Assembly: GCA_030825115.1 (NCBI GenBank)
Contig: JAPJQL010000058.1
Location: 1 to 13,849 of the forward strand
DNA: 13,849 nucleotides
Source of the DNA: Lachnospiraceae bacterium
Lineage (GTDB): Bacteria; Bacillota; Clostridia; Lachnospirales; Lachnospiraceae
Direction: 5' to 3'
Both the position numbers and the translations under genes were made by a program. Position 1 is the stretch's first letter; every line of letters starts with the position of its first letter. Below the pieces are notes generated by a model that saw only the letters and a list, made by a program, of their open reading frames with translations, ran no database searches and had not been told where the DNA came from. Positions 1 through 5,960 of the stretch are shown here, one piece after another.

Positions 1-189
1 GGTTTTATGCGACCTGCAAGGTATTTTTCTATGATTCAACTGTCAAACTCCCGTGTAGGACCATTTTCGACAAACTGGACTTCGTTTTTCCCGATGCTCG
101 TGCTGACCACGCTGCCGCTTGTCGTATTTTATTTCCTGATGCAGAGATATATCATCGAAGGTATGGTGGCCGGTTCCGTGAAAGGATAG
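1..189 (+). CDS. Sugar ABC transporter permease, MalG type (3' end only)
   Basis: The reading frame is open from the first base of the window and stops at 187-189, so only the last 62 residues are visible. They end in the hallmark C-terminus of MalG-type permeases: a membrane segment reading roughly FFPMLVLTTLPLVVFYFLMQ followed by RYIIEGMVAGSVKG. This family forms one of the two membrane subunits of binding-protein-dependent oligosaccharide or sugar importers (CUT1 class) in the cytoplasmic membrane. The substrate cannot be read from this fragment. The rest of the gene and presumably the partner permease and binding protein lie upstream. No terminator hairpin is visible after the stop. The next gene has its own promoter, so this gene probably ends a separate operon. 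Confidence 0.9.
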   Translation, partial: GFMRPARYFSMIQLSNSRVGPFSTNWTSFFPMLVLTTLPLVVFYFLMQRYIIEGMVAGSVKG

Positions 190-200
190 TCGGATAAAAA

Positions 201-229
201 TTGCCTTTTGTCTCATATTATGTTATATT
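201..229 (+). promoter_or_regulatory. Sigma-A promoter for the nucleotidyltransferase operon
   Basis: TTGCCT (201-206) and TATATT (224-229) are separated by exactly 17 bp. A TG at 221-222 gives an extended -10 (TGnTATATT). It lies 41 bp upstream of the start at 271 and is the only promoter-like element in the gap after the permease gene. Expected start of transcription is near 236. Confidence 0.65.
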
Positions 230-270
230 GAGAAATAGATAACCAAAGAGTACGAAAGGACAAGAATGAG

Positions 271-1194
271 ATGAAAGACACAACACTGGTAATCATGGCA
301 GCAGGAATTGGCAGTCGTTTTGGCGGGGGAATCAAACAGCTGGAACCGGTAGGTCCTAACGGGGAGATCATCATGGATTATTCCATCCATGATGCGCTGG
401 AGGCAGGATTTAACAAAATTGTATTTATCATCCGCAGGGATTTGGAGAAAGATTTTAAAGAAGTCATTGGCAGCCGCATCGAAAACGTGGCGAAGGTGGA
501 GTATGCATATCAGGAGTTGGAGGCGCTTCCGGCAGGTTATACGGTCACCGAAGGCAGAAAGAAACCCTGGGGAACCGGACAGGCGGTGCTTTCCGTAAAA
601 GGGCTGGTCAACGAACCGTTCCTGGTGATCAATGCAGATGACTATTATGGCAAAGAGGGATTTGTAAAGATTCATGATTACATGGTGAATAAGATGGATA
701 CCGAATCCGATGTGCTGGATATGTGCATGGGCGGCTTCATCCTGTCCAATACCCTGAGTGAGAACGGGGCAGTGACCAGGGGCGTGTGCCTGCTGAATGA
801 AGACGGCACGCTGAAGGATGTGACCGAGACCTACGAGATCGAGAAAAAGGGCAACGGTCTTTTTGCGGCCGATGAGCAGGGCAATCCTGTCCTTGTGAGC
901 CCGGACCAGCATGTCTCCATGAACATGTGGGGGCTGCCGCCAAAATTCTTAGATGAACTGGAAGCCGGATTCCCGGAATTTTTGGACGGCCTGAAAGAGG
1001 GCGACATCAAATCAGAGTACCTTCTGCCAAAGATCATCGACCGGCAGATCAAGAGCGGGAAGGCTAAAGTAGCGGTTCTTGAGACCAGGGACAAATGGTT
1101 TGGCGTTACTTACAAAGAGGACAAGGCGGCCGTGGTTGCAGCGATCCGCAGGCTGATCGCCGACGGCGCTTATAAGGAGAACCTGTATGAGTAA
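271..1194 (+). CDS. Sugar-phosphate nucleotidyltransferase family protein
   Basis: A 307-residue cytoplasmic protein of the NTP_transferase (GT-A-like, nucleotide-diphosphate-sugar pyrophosphorylase) fold. The N-terminal nucleotide-binding loop is visible at residues 10-24 (AAGIGSRFGGGIKQL). A second conserved segment, PWGTGQA, is at 99-105. The metal-binding NADDYYG, counterpart of the pyrophosphorylase D-x-D, is at 121-127. Such enzymes join a sugar-1-phosphate and an NTP to make an NDP-sugar and pyrophosphate. The loop differs from the usual G-x-G-x-R-L-x-P-x-T of RmlA, GlgC and GalU, so the sugar and nucleotide cannot be named. The start at 271 is supported by AAAGGA at 255-260; an ATG at 266 meets a stop at once. 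Its 3' end overlaps exoA by 8 bases, implying coupled translation. Confidence 0.85.
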   Translation: MKDTTLVIMAAGIGSRFGGGIKQLEPVGPNGEIIMDYSIHDALEAGFNKIVFIIRRDLEKDFKEVIGSRIENVAKVEYAYQELEALPAGYTVTEGRKKPWGTGQAVLSVKGLVNEPFLVINADDYYGKEGFVKIHDYMVNKMDTESDVLDMCMGGFILSNTLSENGAVTRGVCLLNEDGTLKDVTETYEIEKKGNGLFAADEQGNPVLVSPDQHVSMNMWGLPPKFLDELEAGFPEFLDGLKEGDIKSEYLLPKIIDRQIKSGKAKVAVLETRDKWFGVTYKEDKAAVVAAIRRLIADGAYKENLYE

Positions 1195-1942
1195 GCTGAT
1201 TTCCTGGAATGTAAACGGGCTCCGGGCCTGTGTCACAAAAGGGTTCCTGGACTATTTCAAAGAGCTGGACGCGGATGTGTTCTGCCTTCAGGAGACAAAG
1301 CTTCAGGAAGGGCAGATCGAGCTGGAGCTGCCGGGGTATTTCCAGTATTGGAATTATGCCGTGAAAAAAGGATATTCCGGGACTGCGATGTTTACGAAAG
1401 AAGAGCCCATATCCGTGACTTACGGCATCGGGATCGAAGAGCATGATCAGGAAGGGAGAGTCATAACTGCCGAATTTCCGGAATATTATATCATCACGTG
1501 CTACACCCCGAACTCCAAGGACGGGCTTGCCCGCCTTCCTTACCGCATGGAGTGGGAGGACGCGTGGAGGAGCTACTTAAAAGGGCTGGAACAGAAGAAA
1601 CCGGTGATCTTCTGCGGAGACTTAAACGTGGCGCATCAGGAGATCGACCTGAAAAATCCAAAGACAAACCGGAAGAATGCAGGTTTCACCGATGAGGAGC
1701 GGGAGAAGTTCACAAAGCTTCTGGACGCAGGCTTTATTGATACTTACCGTTATTTTTATCCGGACCAGGAAGGCGTGTATTCCTGGTGGTCCTACCGGTT
1801 CCGGGCCCGTGAAAAGAACGCGGGGTGGAGGATTGATTATTTTTGTGTATCGGAGTGCCTGAAGGACAGGCTTCTTGGGGCGGCAATCCATACCGGGGTG
1901 ATGGGATCCGACCATTGCCCGGTGGAACTTGTCCTCCGATAG
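1187..1942 (+). CDS. exoA: Exodeoxyribonuclease III / AP endonuclease
   Basis: A 251-residue member of the ExoIII (Xth/ExoA) endonuclease-exonuclease-phosphatase family, which cuts DNA 5' of abasic sites and trims 3' blocks in base-excision repair. All signature motifs are present: N8 in SWNVNGLRA, metal ligand E36 in LQETK, Y106 in CYTPNSKDG, D145 and N147 in CGDLNVAH, the conserved NPKTNRKNAGFTDEER stretch at 157-172, SWWSYRFRAREKNAGWRIDYF at 199-219, and the catalytic D242-H243 pair in GSDHCP. Length is typical of the family (about 250). It begins inside the end of the nucleotidyltransferase gene (ATG overlapping the last codons), so it has no promoter of its own. Nothing is missing or altered. 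Confidence 0.97.
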   Translation: MSKLISWNVNGLRACVTKGFLDYFKELDADVFCLQETKLQEGQIELELPGYFQYWNYAVKKGYSGTAMFTKEEPISVTYGIGIEEHDQEGRVITAEFPEYYIITCYTPNSKDGLARLPYRMEWEDAWRSYLKGLEQKKPVIFCGDLNVAHQEIDLKNPKTNRKNAGFTDEEREKFTKLLDAGFIDTYRYFYPDQEGVYSWWSYRFRAREKNAGWRIDYFCVSECLKDRLLGAAIHTGVMGSDHCPVELVLR

Positions 1943-1964
1943 GATACAAGAGAGGTGGGCTAGG

Positions 1965-3815
1965 ATGTTACAGTATCAGATTGACCGAAATGACAAGAAT
2001 ATATATCCCATGGGACTCACGATCCTAACAGGTGGTATCCACCTGTCTGTGATGGCTGCGGCAAAGAGCTGCAGCCTGGTTTTGTTTGCCGGTGGAGGCA
2101 GGAAAGAAGAACCGGTGCAGATTCCGTTTCCTGAAGAGGGGCGGACAGGCAACGTCTGGGAGATGACTGTGCTGGCAGAAGGGCTTTCCCATTATGAGTA
2201 TATGCTGGAAATAGACGGCGAGCTGAAGCCGGATCCGTGTGGGCATTCTTTTTTGGGCAGGGAGCAGTGGGGCAGACTGGAACAGGTCCACACCCTGCAA
2301 AAATCCCCAATCAGGCGGGAGGAGTTTGACTGGGAAGGGGACAGGCCGCTGCAGATCCCGTATGAGGAAAGCATCATCTACCGCGCCCATGTGAGGGGGT
2401 TTACAAAGCATGCCTCGTCCGGGGTGTCGGATAAGGGAACCTTCTGTGCCGTGCAGGAGAAGATTCCGTATCTCAAGGACCTTGGGATCACGACGCTGGA
2501 GCTGATGCCGGTGGCAGAGTTCCAGGAGGTCATGATGCCGAGTTCGATCGACGGCAATCCCTACGGGGAGCCGGAGCCGACCGGAAAACTCAACTACTGG
2601 GGGTACTGTCCGGCCTGTCTCTATGCGCCGAAGGCGGCATACAGCCGAAAAAAAGACCCGGTAAACGAGCTGAAAAACCTGGTGAAGAGCCTTCACAAGG
2701 AAGGGATCGAGCTGGTGCTGGAGTTTTATTTTACCGGGGAGGAAAGCCCGGCGGCTGTGGCTGAGGCGATGCGGTACTGGGTGAGGGAGTACCACATCGA
2801 CGGCATTCATCTGGTAGGACAGGCTCCCGGCTGGCTGCTGTCCGGCGATCCTTATCTTGCCGGGACAAAAATCTGGGCATCCTGCTGGGACGGAACCCCG
2901 TGGAAGCCGGGGCAGCCGCGGCTTCTGGGAGAATACAATGATGATTTCATGAATGACATGCGGAGAGTGCTAAAGGGTGATGAGGAACAGATGAACCGCC
3001 TGATTTTCCGCAACAAGCGAAATCCTGCCGCCTGGGGCGTCATCAACTATATGGCCAATACCAATGGTTTTACGCTGATGGATCTGGTTTCTTATGAAAG
3101 GAAGCATAATGAGGCCAATGGTGAGAATAACCAGGACGGAAATGAGTATAATTATTCCTGGAACTGTGGGCTGGAAGGACCGACCCGCAAGCGGAAGCTG
3201 GTGGAACTGCGCCGAAAACAGATCCGCAATGCGCTGCTTTTGCTGTTCCTCAGCCAGGGGACGCCGCTTCTTTTGGCGGGCGATGAGTTCGGCAATTCCC
3301 AGGGCGGCAATAACAATGCCTACTGCCAGGACAACGAGACATCCTGGCTGAACTGGAATCAGTTAAAAAGCAATGGCGATATCCATGATTTTGTCCGCAG
3401 CCTGATTGCCTTCCGCAAGGCACATCCGGTGTTCCACATGGCAAGTGAGCCGCGGGTGATGGATTATCTGGCGTGCGGGCATCCTGACATTTCCTATCAT
3501 GGAGTCAAGGCATGGTTTCCGGAGTTTGAGAATTTCCGCCGGCAGATGGGCATTATGTACTGTGGAGAATACGGGCTCCGGCCGGATGGCACGCCGGACG
3601 ATTATTTCTTCGTGACCTATAATATGCACTGGGAACCCCATGAGTTTGCCCTTCCCAATCTTCCAAAGGGAAAAAGCTGGTATATCGCGTTCAATACGGA
3701 CGACAAGACGGCTGGCGGTTATTATCCTCCGGGAAGGGAAGAAAAGATCGGCAGCCAGAAGCAGTTCATGGTGCCGCCGCGCACGATCGTGGTATTTATC
3801 GGAAAGGGAGCGTGA
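1965..3815 (+). CDS. GlgX/isoamylase-like GH13 protein lacking catalytic residues (probable pseudoenzyme)
   Basis: A 616-residue protein whose whole length follows glycogen-debranching (GlgX/isoamylase, CBM48-GH13) architecture: N-terminal beta domain about 1-130, then IIYRAHVRGFTKH, YLKDLGITTLELMPV and YWGYCPACLYAP typical of the barrel, and near-perfect GlgX text late on (GFTLMDLVSYERKHNEANGE, LSQGTPLLLAGDEFG, NNNAYCQDN). All four catalytic regions are changed. Region I DVVxNH reads E253-FYFTG. Region II GFRxDxA reads GIHLVGQ, with V284 at the nucleophile. Region III AEPWD reads ASCWD, with S306 at the acid/base. Region IV AHDGFTL reads NTNGFTL, with T366-N367. The frame is intact, so it is probably maintained as a non-hydrolytic glucan-binding or regulatory protein (inference). 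ATG 1965 is preferred over TTG 1929, which lies inside exoA; AGAGGTGG at 1951-1958 precedes it. No signal peptide. Confidence 0.85.
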   Translation: MLQYQIDRNDKNIYPMGLTILTGGIHLSVMAAAKSCSLVLFAGGGRKEEPVQIPFPEEGRTGNVWEMTVLAEGLSHYEYMLEIDGELKPDPCGHSFLGREQWGRLEQVHTLQKSPIRREEFDWEGDRPLQIPYEESIIYRAHVRGFTKHASSGVSDKGTFCAVQEKIPYLKDLGITTLELMPVAEFQEVMMPSSIDGNPYGEPEPTGKLNYWGYCPACLYAPKAAYSRKKDPVNELKNLVKSLHKEGIELVLEFYFTGEESPAAVAEAMRYWVREYHIDGIHLVGQAPGWLLSGDPYLAGTKIWASCWDGTPWKPGQPRLLGEYNDDFMNDMRRVLKGDEEQMNRLIFRNKRNPAAWGVINYMANTNGFTLMDLVSYERKHNEANGENNQDGNEYNYSWNCGLEGPTRKRKLVELRRKQIRNALLLLFLSQGTPLLLAGDEFGNSQGGNNNAYCQDNETSWLNWNQLKSNGDIHDFVRSLIAFRKAHPVFHMASEPRVMDYLACGHPDISYHGVKAWFPEFENFRRQMGIMYCGEYGLRPDGTPDDYFFVTYNMHWEPHEFALPNLPKGKSWYIAFNTDDKTAGGYYPPGREEKIGSQKQFMVPPRTIVVFIGKGA

Positions 3816-3820
3816 CAGGG

Positions 3821-4201
3821 ATGCATACATTTGAAGAGCTGGTTTCTATCACGGAGACGCTGCGCTCGGAGCAGGGCTGTCCGTGGGATAAGGCCCAGAC
3901 CCATGAGAGCCTGAAACAATGCCTGACGGAGGAGAGCGGCGAGGTGCTGGCCGCCATAGACAATCAGGATATGGAGAATCTGTGCGAAGAACTGGGAGAT
4001 CTGCTGTACCAGGTCATGATGCATAGTCAGATTGCAAAAGAGAACGGTGCGTTTACCATCGAGGACGTGGTGGATGGGATCTGCGCCAAAATGATACGCC
4101 GCCATCCCCATGTATTTGGGAATGTGACAGCCCTTTCTAAAGAGGAGGGACTGGCTCTCTGGGACGCCATTAAAAAGCAGGAAAAAGCCGAAAAACCTTG
4201 A
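3821..4201 (+). CDS. mazG: MazG-type nucleoside triphosphate pyrophosphohydrolase (single domain)
   Basis: A 126-residue protein of the all-alpha NTP pyrophosphatase (MazG) family, which hydrolyses non-canonical or excess (d)NTPs to the monophosphate and pyrophosphate. Diagnostic segments are GCPWDKAQTHESL near residues 19-31, the metal-binding helices with EESGEVL and EELGDLLYQV, and RRHPHVFG. It is about half the length of the two-domain MazG of E. coli, and corresponds to one MazG domain. It fills the place of yabN in the B. subtilis order, although YabN is fused to a methyltransferase-like domain that is absent here. ATG 3821 is chosen because AGGGAG at 3805-3810 is 10 bases upstream; a GTG at 3812 overlaps the previous stop but sits directly against the Shine-Dalgarno. 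Only 5 bp separate it from the GH13-like gene. Confidence 0.92.
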   Translation: MHTFEELVSITETLRSEQGCPWDKAQTHESLKQCLTEESGEVLAAIDNQDMENLCEELGDLLYQVMMHSQIAKENGAFTIEDVVDGICAKMIRRHPHVFGNVTALSKEEGLALWDAIKKQEKAEKP

Positions 4202-4226
4202 CAAAGAGTAGCAAAACGGATATAAA
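4198..4226 (+). promoter_or_regulatory. Strong sigma-A promoter for hup-rqcP
   Basis: A perfect TTGACA (4198-4203) and TATAAA (4221-4226) with 17 bp between them. The -35 box overlaps the mazG stop codon (4199-4201). The predicted transcript starts near 4233, giving an untranslated leader of about 80 bases before hup. This is the closest match to consensus in the window and fits the abundant HU protein. Confidence 0.8.
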
Positions 4227-4311
4227 TGATAGAGTACGTATTAAATCAGAATACCGTAGCTGTGAGGAGTTTGATCAGTTACAAATACTCAATATCTAGG
4301 AGGAAATGATA

Positions 4312-4587
4312 ATGAACAAGACAGAATTAGTTGCAGCAGTTGCAGAAAAATCAGGATTATCCAAGAAAGATGCAGAGGCTGCTGTTAAGGCATTTACCGA
4401 CGTTATTTCTGACGAGTTAGTAAAAGGTGAGAAAATCCAGTTAGTAGGCTTTGGTACCTTTGAGGTTTCCGAGAGAGCTGCAAGAGAAGGCAGAAATCCG
4501 AAGACCGGCGAGACGATGAAGATTGAGGCTTCCAAGACTCCGAAGTTCAAAGCAGGCAAAGCGTTGAAGGATCTGGTAAACGCATAA
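4312..4587 (+). CDS. hup: DNA-binding protein HU
   Basis: A 91-residue histone-like protein, the exact usual length of HU. It begins MNKTELVAAVAEKSGLSKKD, carries the family signature GFGTFEVSERAAREGRNPKTGE at about 46-67 including the beta-arm RNPKTGE whose proline intercalates DNA, and ends KFKAGKALKDLVNA. HU dimers bend and compact the nucleoid. Start: ATG 4306 and ATG 4312 are in frame; 4312 is 8 bases after AGGAGG (4298-4303) and gives the standard N-terminus. Its leader contains an inverted repeat (GTAGCTG 4256-4262 with CAGTTAC 4276-4282) and an SD-like GAGGAG in the loop. Codon use is AT-richer than the neighbours, as expected for a highly expressed gene. rqcP follows after 3 bp. Confidence 0.97.
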   Translation: MNKTELVAAVAEKSGLSKKDAEAAVKAFTDVISDELVKGEKIQLVGFGTFEVSERAAREGRNPKTGETMKIEASKTPKFKAGKALKDLVNA

Positions 4588-4590
4588 TCT

Positions 4591-4830
4591 ATGAGATTAG
4601 ACAAATTTTTAAAGGTATCACGCCTGATCAAGCGCCGTACCGTGGCAAATGAAGCGTGTGACGCCGGTCGTGTGCTGGTGAATGAAAAGCCGGCGAAGGC
4701 ATCCCTGAACGTGAAGACCGGTGACATCATCGAGATTCAGTTTGGCACAAGTTCCGTCAAGGTGGAAGTCCTGGATGTTCAAGAGACCGTAAAAAAGGAT
4801 GAAGCCAAAGATCTCTACCGGTATTTGTGA
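4591..4830 (+). CDS. rqcP: S4-domain RNA-binding protein RqcP (YabO/Hsp15-like)
   Basis: A 79-residue protein that is essentially one S4 RNA-binding domain: MRLDKFLKVSRLIKRRTVAN at the N-terminus, then GRVLVNEKPAKAS and VKTGDIIEI. In B. subtilis the orthologue RqcP (YabO) works with RqcH on stalled 60S-type (50S) subunits to add C-terminal alanine tails to nascent chains in ribosome-associated quality control. Length (B. subtilis about 86 residues) and position before yabP-yabQ-divIC both support the assignment. It starts 3 bp after the hup stop with no clear Shine-Dalgarno, so translation is probably coupled to hup, and the strong hup promoter should serve both genes. A long hairpin follows the stop. 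Confidence 0.9.
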   Translation: MRLDKFLKVSRLIKRRTVANEACDAGRVLVNEKPAKASLNVKTGDIIEIQFGTSSVKVEVLDVQETVKKDEAKDLYRYL

Positions 4831-4856
4831 TAATTGATAAGACCTTTTCATATACT
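4829..4856 (+). promoter_or_regulatory. Possible sigma-E-type promoter for yabP inside the hairpin
   Basis: CATATACT at 4849-4856 matches the sigma-E -10 consensus CATACA-T at all but one defined position. GATAATT at 4829-4835 is a weak -35 at a spacing of 13 bp. B. subtilis yabP and yabQ are sporulation genes of the mother cell under sigma-E. Transcription would begin near 4862, in the loop of the hairpin. The -35 match is poor, so this is tentative. Confidence 0.3.
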
Positions 4857-4891
4857 GAACCAGGTGTTTGGTATATGAGGAGGTCTTTTTT
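4839..4891 (+). terminator. 22-bp hairpin with T tract between rqcP and yabP, covering the yabP ribosome binding site
   Basis: Bases 4839-4860 pair without a gap to 4866-4887 (22 pairs including four G-T wobbles) around a 5-base loop, CAGGT (4861-4865). Six T residues follow at 4886-4891, the form of an intrinsic terminator for the hup-rqcP transcript. The 3' arm contains the yabP Shine-Dalgarno GAGGAGGT (4877-4884), 7 bases before ATG 4892. Any transcript that reads through would therefore have this site locked in the stem. Confidence 0.75.
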
Positions 4892-5176
4892 ATGGATGAG
4901 AAGCCGGGTATCCGTCCCCATACGTGTTTCCTGCAGAACCGTTCCGCCGCAGGCCTTACCGGGGTGCGGGAGGTAGTCTCCTTCGATGAAAACCAGGTGG
5001 TGATGGACACGGATATGGGGCTTTTGACACTGAAGGGAAAAGACCTTCACGTGAGCCGCCTGACTGTGGAGAAGGGGGAGGTGGATGTGGAGGGAACGGT
5101 AGACAGCCTGACCTACTCATCCAACGAAGCGTACCGCAAATCAGGGCAGAATCTGATTTCGCGCCTGTTCAAGTAA
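4892..5176 (+). CDS. yabP: Sporulation protein YabP
   Basis: A 94-residue protein of the YabP family, recognised from its sequence (FLQNRSAAGLTGVREVVSFD, MGLLTLKGKDLHVSRL and GEVDVEGTVDSLTY segments) and from its place between rqcP and yabQ, as in B. subtilis. YabP is needed for normal spore formation and acts in the mother cell around the forespore; its biochemical role is not known. It is soluble in appearance, with no signal peptide or membrane segment. ATG 4892 is chosen since it sits 7 bases after GAGGAGGT (4877-4884); a TTG at 4868 is in frame but lies in the hairpin and has no ribosome binding site. A gap of 38 bp separates it from yabQ. Confidence 0.9.
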   Translation: MDEKPGIRPHTCFLQNRSAAGLTGVREVVSFDENQVVMDTDMGLLTLKGKDLHVSRLTVEKGEVDVEGTVDSLTYSSNEAYRKSGQNLISRLFK

Positions 5177-5214
5177 GGGACGGCCGGAGCACAGGCCGGA
5201 AATGAGGTGGTGGA

Positions 5215-5559
5215 ATGAGCCAGAACATACAGATTGAGGCACAGCTTTTGGCGCTCAGCATCCTGACCGGAGCAGCTTTGATGATGGCATATGACGTCCT
5301 GCGTATCCTGCGGCTGCTCATTCCCCATAGCTGGGCGGTCATCGGAGTTGAGGATCTGTTTTACTGGTGTGCGGCGGGGCTTTCTGTCTTTTATCTTCTG
5401 TACCGGGAAAACGACGGCAGCCTGCGGATGTACGTGATCGGCACGGTGCTGCTGACGATGGTGGCATATGACCGGTGCTTCAGCCGTTTTTTCCTAAAAC
5501 TATTGAAAAAGACCGGCAGATGGATTAGAATGAAACTGTTAAAGAGAAGCCGCAGGTGA
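5215..5559 (+). CDS. yabQ: Spore cortex biosynthesis protein YabQ
   Basis: A 114-residue membrane protein of the YabQ family. Hydrophobic segments are visible at about 8-27, 43-63 and 70-86, followed by a very basic tail (LLKKTGRWIRMKLLKRSRR). In B. subtilis YabQ localises to the membranes around the forespore and is required for cortex peptidoglycan. It is shorter than the B. subtilis protein (roughly 210 residues), as often in Clostridia (recalled from knowledge, not checked). GAGGTGG at 5204-5210 precedes ATG 5215. Its stop codon overlaps the start of divIC (TGATG), so the two are translationally coupled. It is probably transcribed with yabP. Confidence 0.9.
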   Translation: MSQNIQIEAQLLALSILTGAALMMAYDVLRILRLLIPHSWAVIGVEDLFYWCAAGLSVFYLLYRENDGSLRMYVIGTVLLTMVAYDRCFSRFFLKLLKKTGRWIRMKLLKRSRR

Positions 5560-5906
5560 TGAAACAGACTGGTGATGGAACTATGAAAATGCGTGGAAGA
5601 ACGAGAAGAAAGAAAAAAGACAGATGGAGCAACCGGCTTGCCATTATTGGGATTACGCTGGTGGTGCTGAGTCTTGGCGTTGTGGTGAATTTAAAGAGCG
5701 CAACGATGCGGAAGAAAGATCTGGAGTACCAGGTCAGGGAGGCAGCCCTCGACCAGCAGGTGGCCCAGGAGAAGAACCGTGCCAACGAGCTGGAGGAGTA
5801 CCGCATCTATGTCCAGACCAAGCAGTACATAGAAGAAGTGGCGAAGCAGAAACTGGGGCTGGTAAAGCCTGACGAGATCCTTTTAAAACCATCGAAGCGA
5901 AACTAA
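5559..5906 (+). CDS. divIC: Septum formation initiator DivIC/FtsB family
   Basis: A 115-residue bitopic membrane protein: a basic cytoplasmic N-terminus (RGRTRRKKKDR, 12-22), one membrane span at about 27-44, then an extracytoplasmic coiled coil at about 52-82, and the family's C-terminal LGLVKPDEILLKP at 99-111. DivIC-type proteins join FtsL and DivIB (FtsQ) in the division machinery that controls septal peptidoglycan synthesis. ATG 5559 overlaps the yabQ stop; ATG 5583 (residue 9) is an alternative that still keeps the basic stretch, and neither has a good Shine-Dalgarno. Position between yabQ and spoIIE matches B. subtilis, although the yabR gene found there is missing. Confidence 0.9.
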   Translation: MKQTGDGTMKMRGRTRRKKKDRWSNRLAIIGITLVVLSLGVVVNLKSATMRKKDLEYQVREAALDQQVAQEKNRANELEEYRIYVQTKQYIEEVAKQKLGLVKPDEILLKPSKRN

Positions 5907-5939
5907 TATGACATACTATCCCTTCCCGCCGCATATAAT
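5907..5939 (+). promoter_or_regulatory. Candidate spoIIE promoter with wide spacing
   Basis: A perfect TATAAT lies at 5934-5939. The only -35-like hexamers are TATGAC (5907-5912, 21 bp spacing) or ATGACA (5908-5913, 20 bp). In B. subtilis the spoIIE promoter also has an over-long spacer and is activated by phosphorylated Spo0A. Two weak 0A-box-like CGAA cores lie at 5893-5896 and 5898-5901, in the end of divIC. The -10 is convincing; the Spo0A link is by analogy. Confidence 0.4.
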
Positions 5940-5960
5940 GTGGCTTAGGAGGGGATTTTT

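Noticed and set aside
1929..1964. Upstream TTG start giving 12 more residues to the GlgX-like protein
   Set aside because: It lies inside exoA without a ribosome binding site; ATG 1965 has AGAGGTGG at the right distance.
2025..2810. Minus-strand open frame of 261 codons opposite the GlgX-like gene
   Set aside because: Composition is that of a shadow, and the + strand frame shows clear homology to GH13 over its whole length.
4267..4276. GAGTTTGATC, similar to the start of 16S rRNA
   Set aside because: Ten bases only, followed by unrelated sequence in the hup leader; chance match.
5178..5196. Repeated GGCCGG in the yabP-yabQ gap
   Set aside because: Two 6-base direct copies in a GC-rich spacer; no stable hairpin and no T tract.
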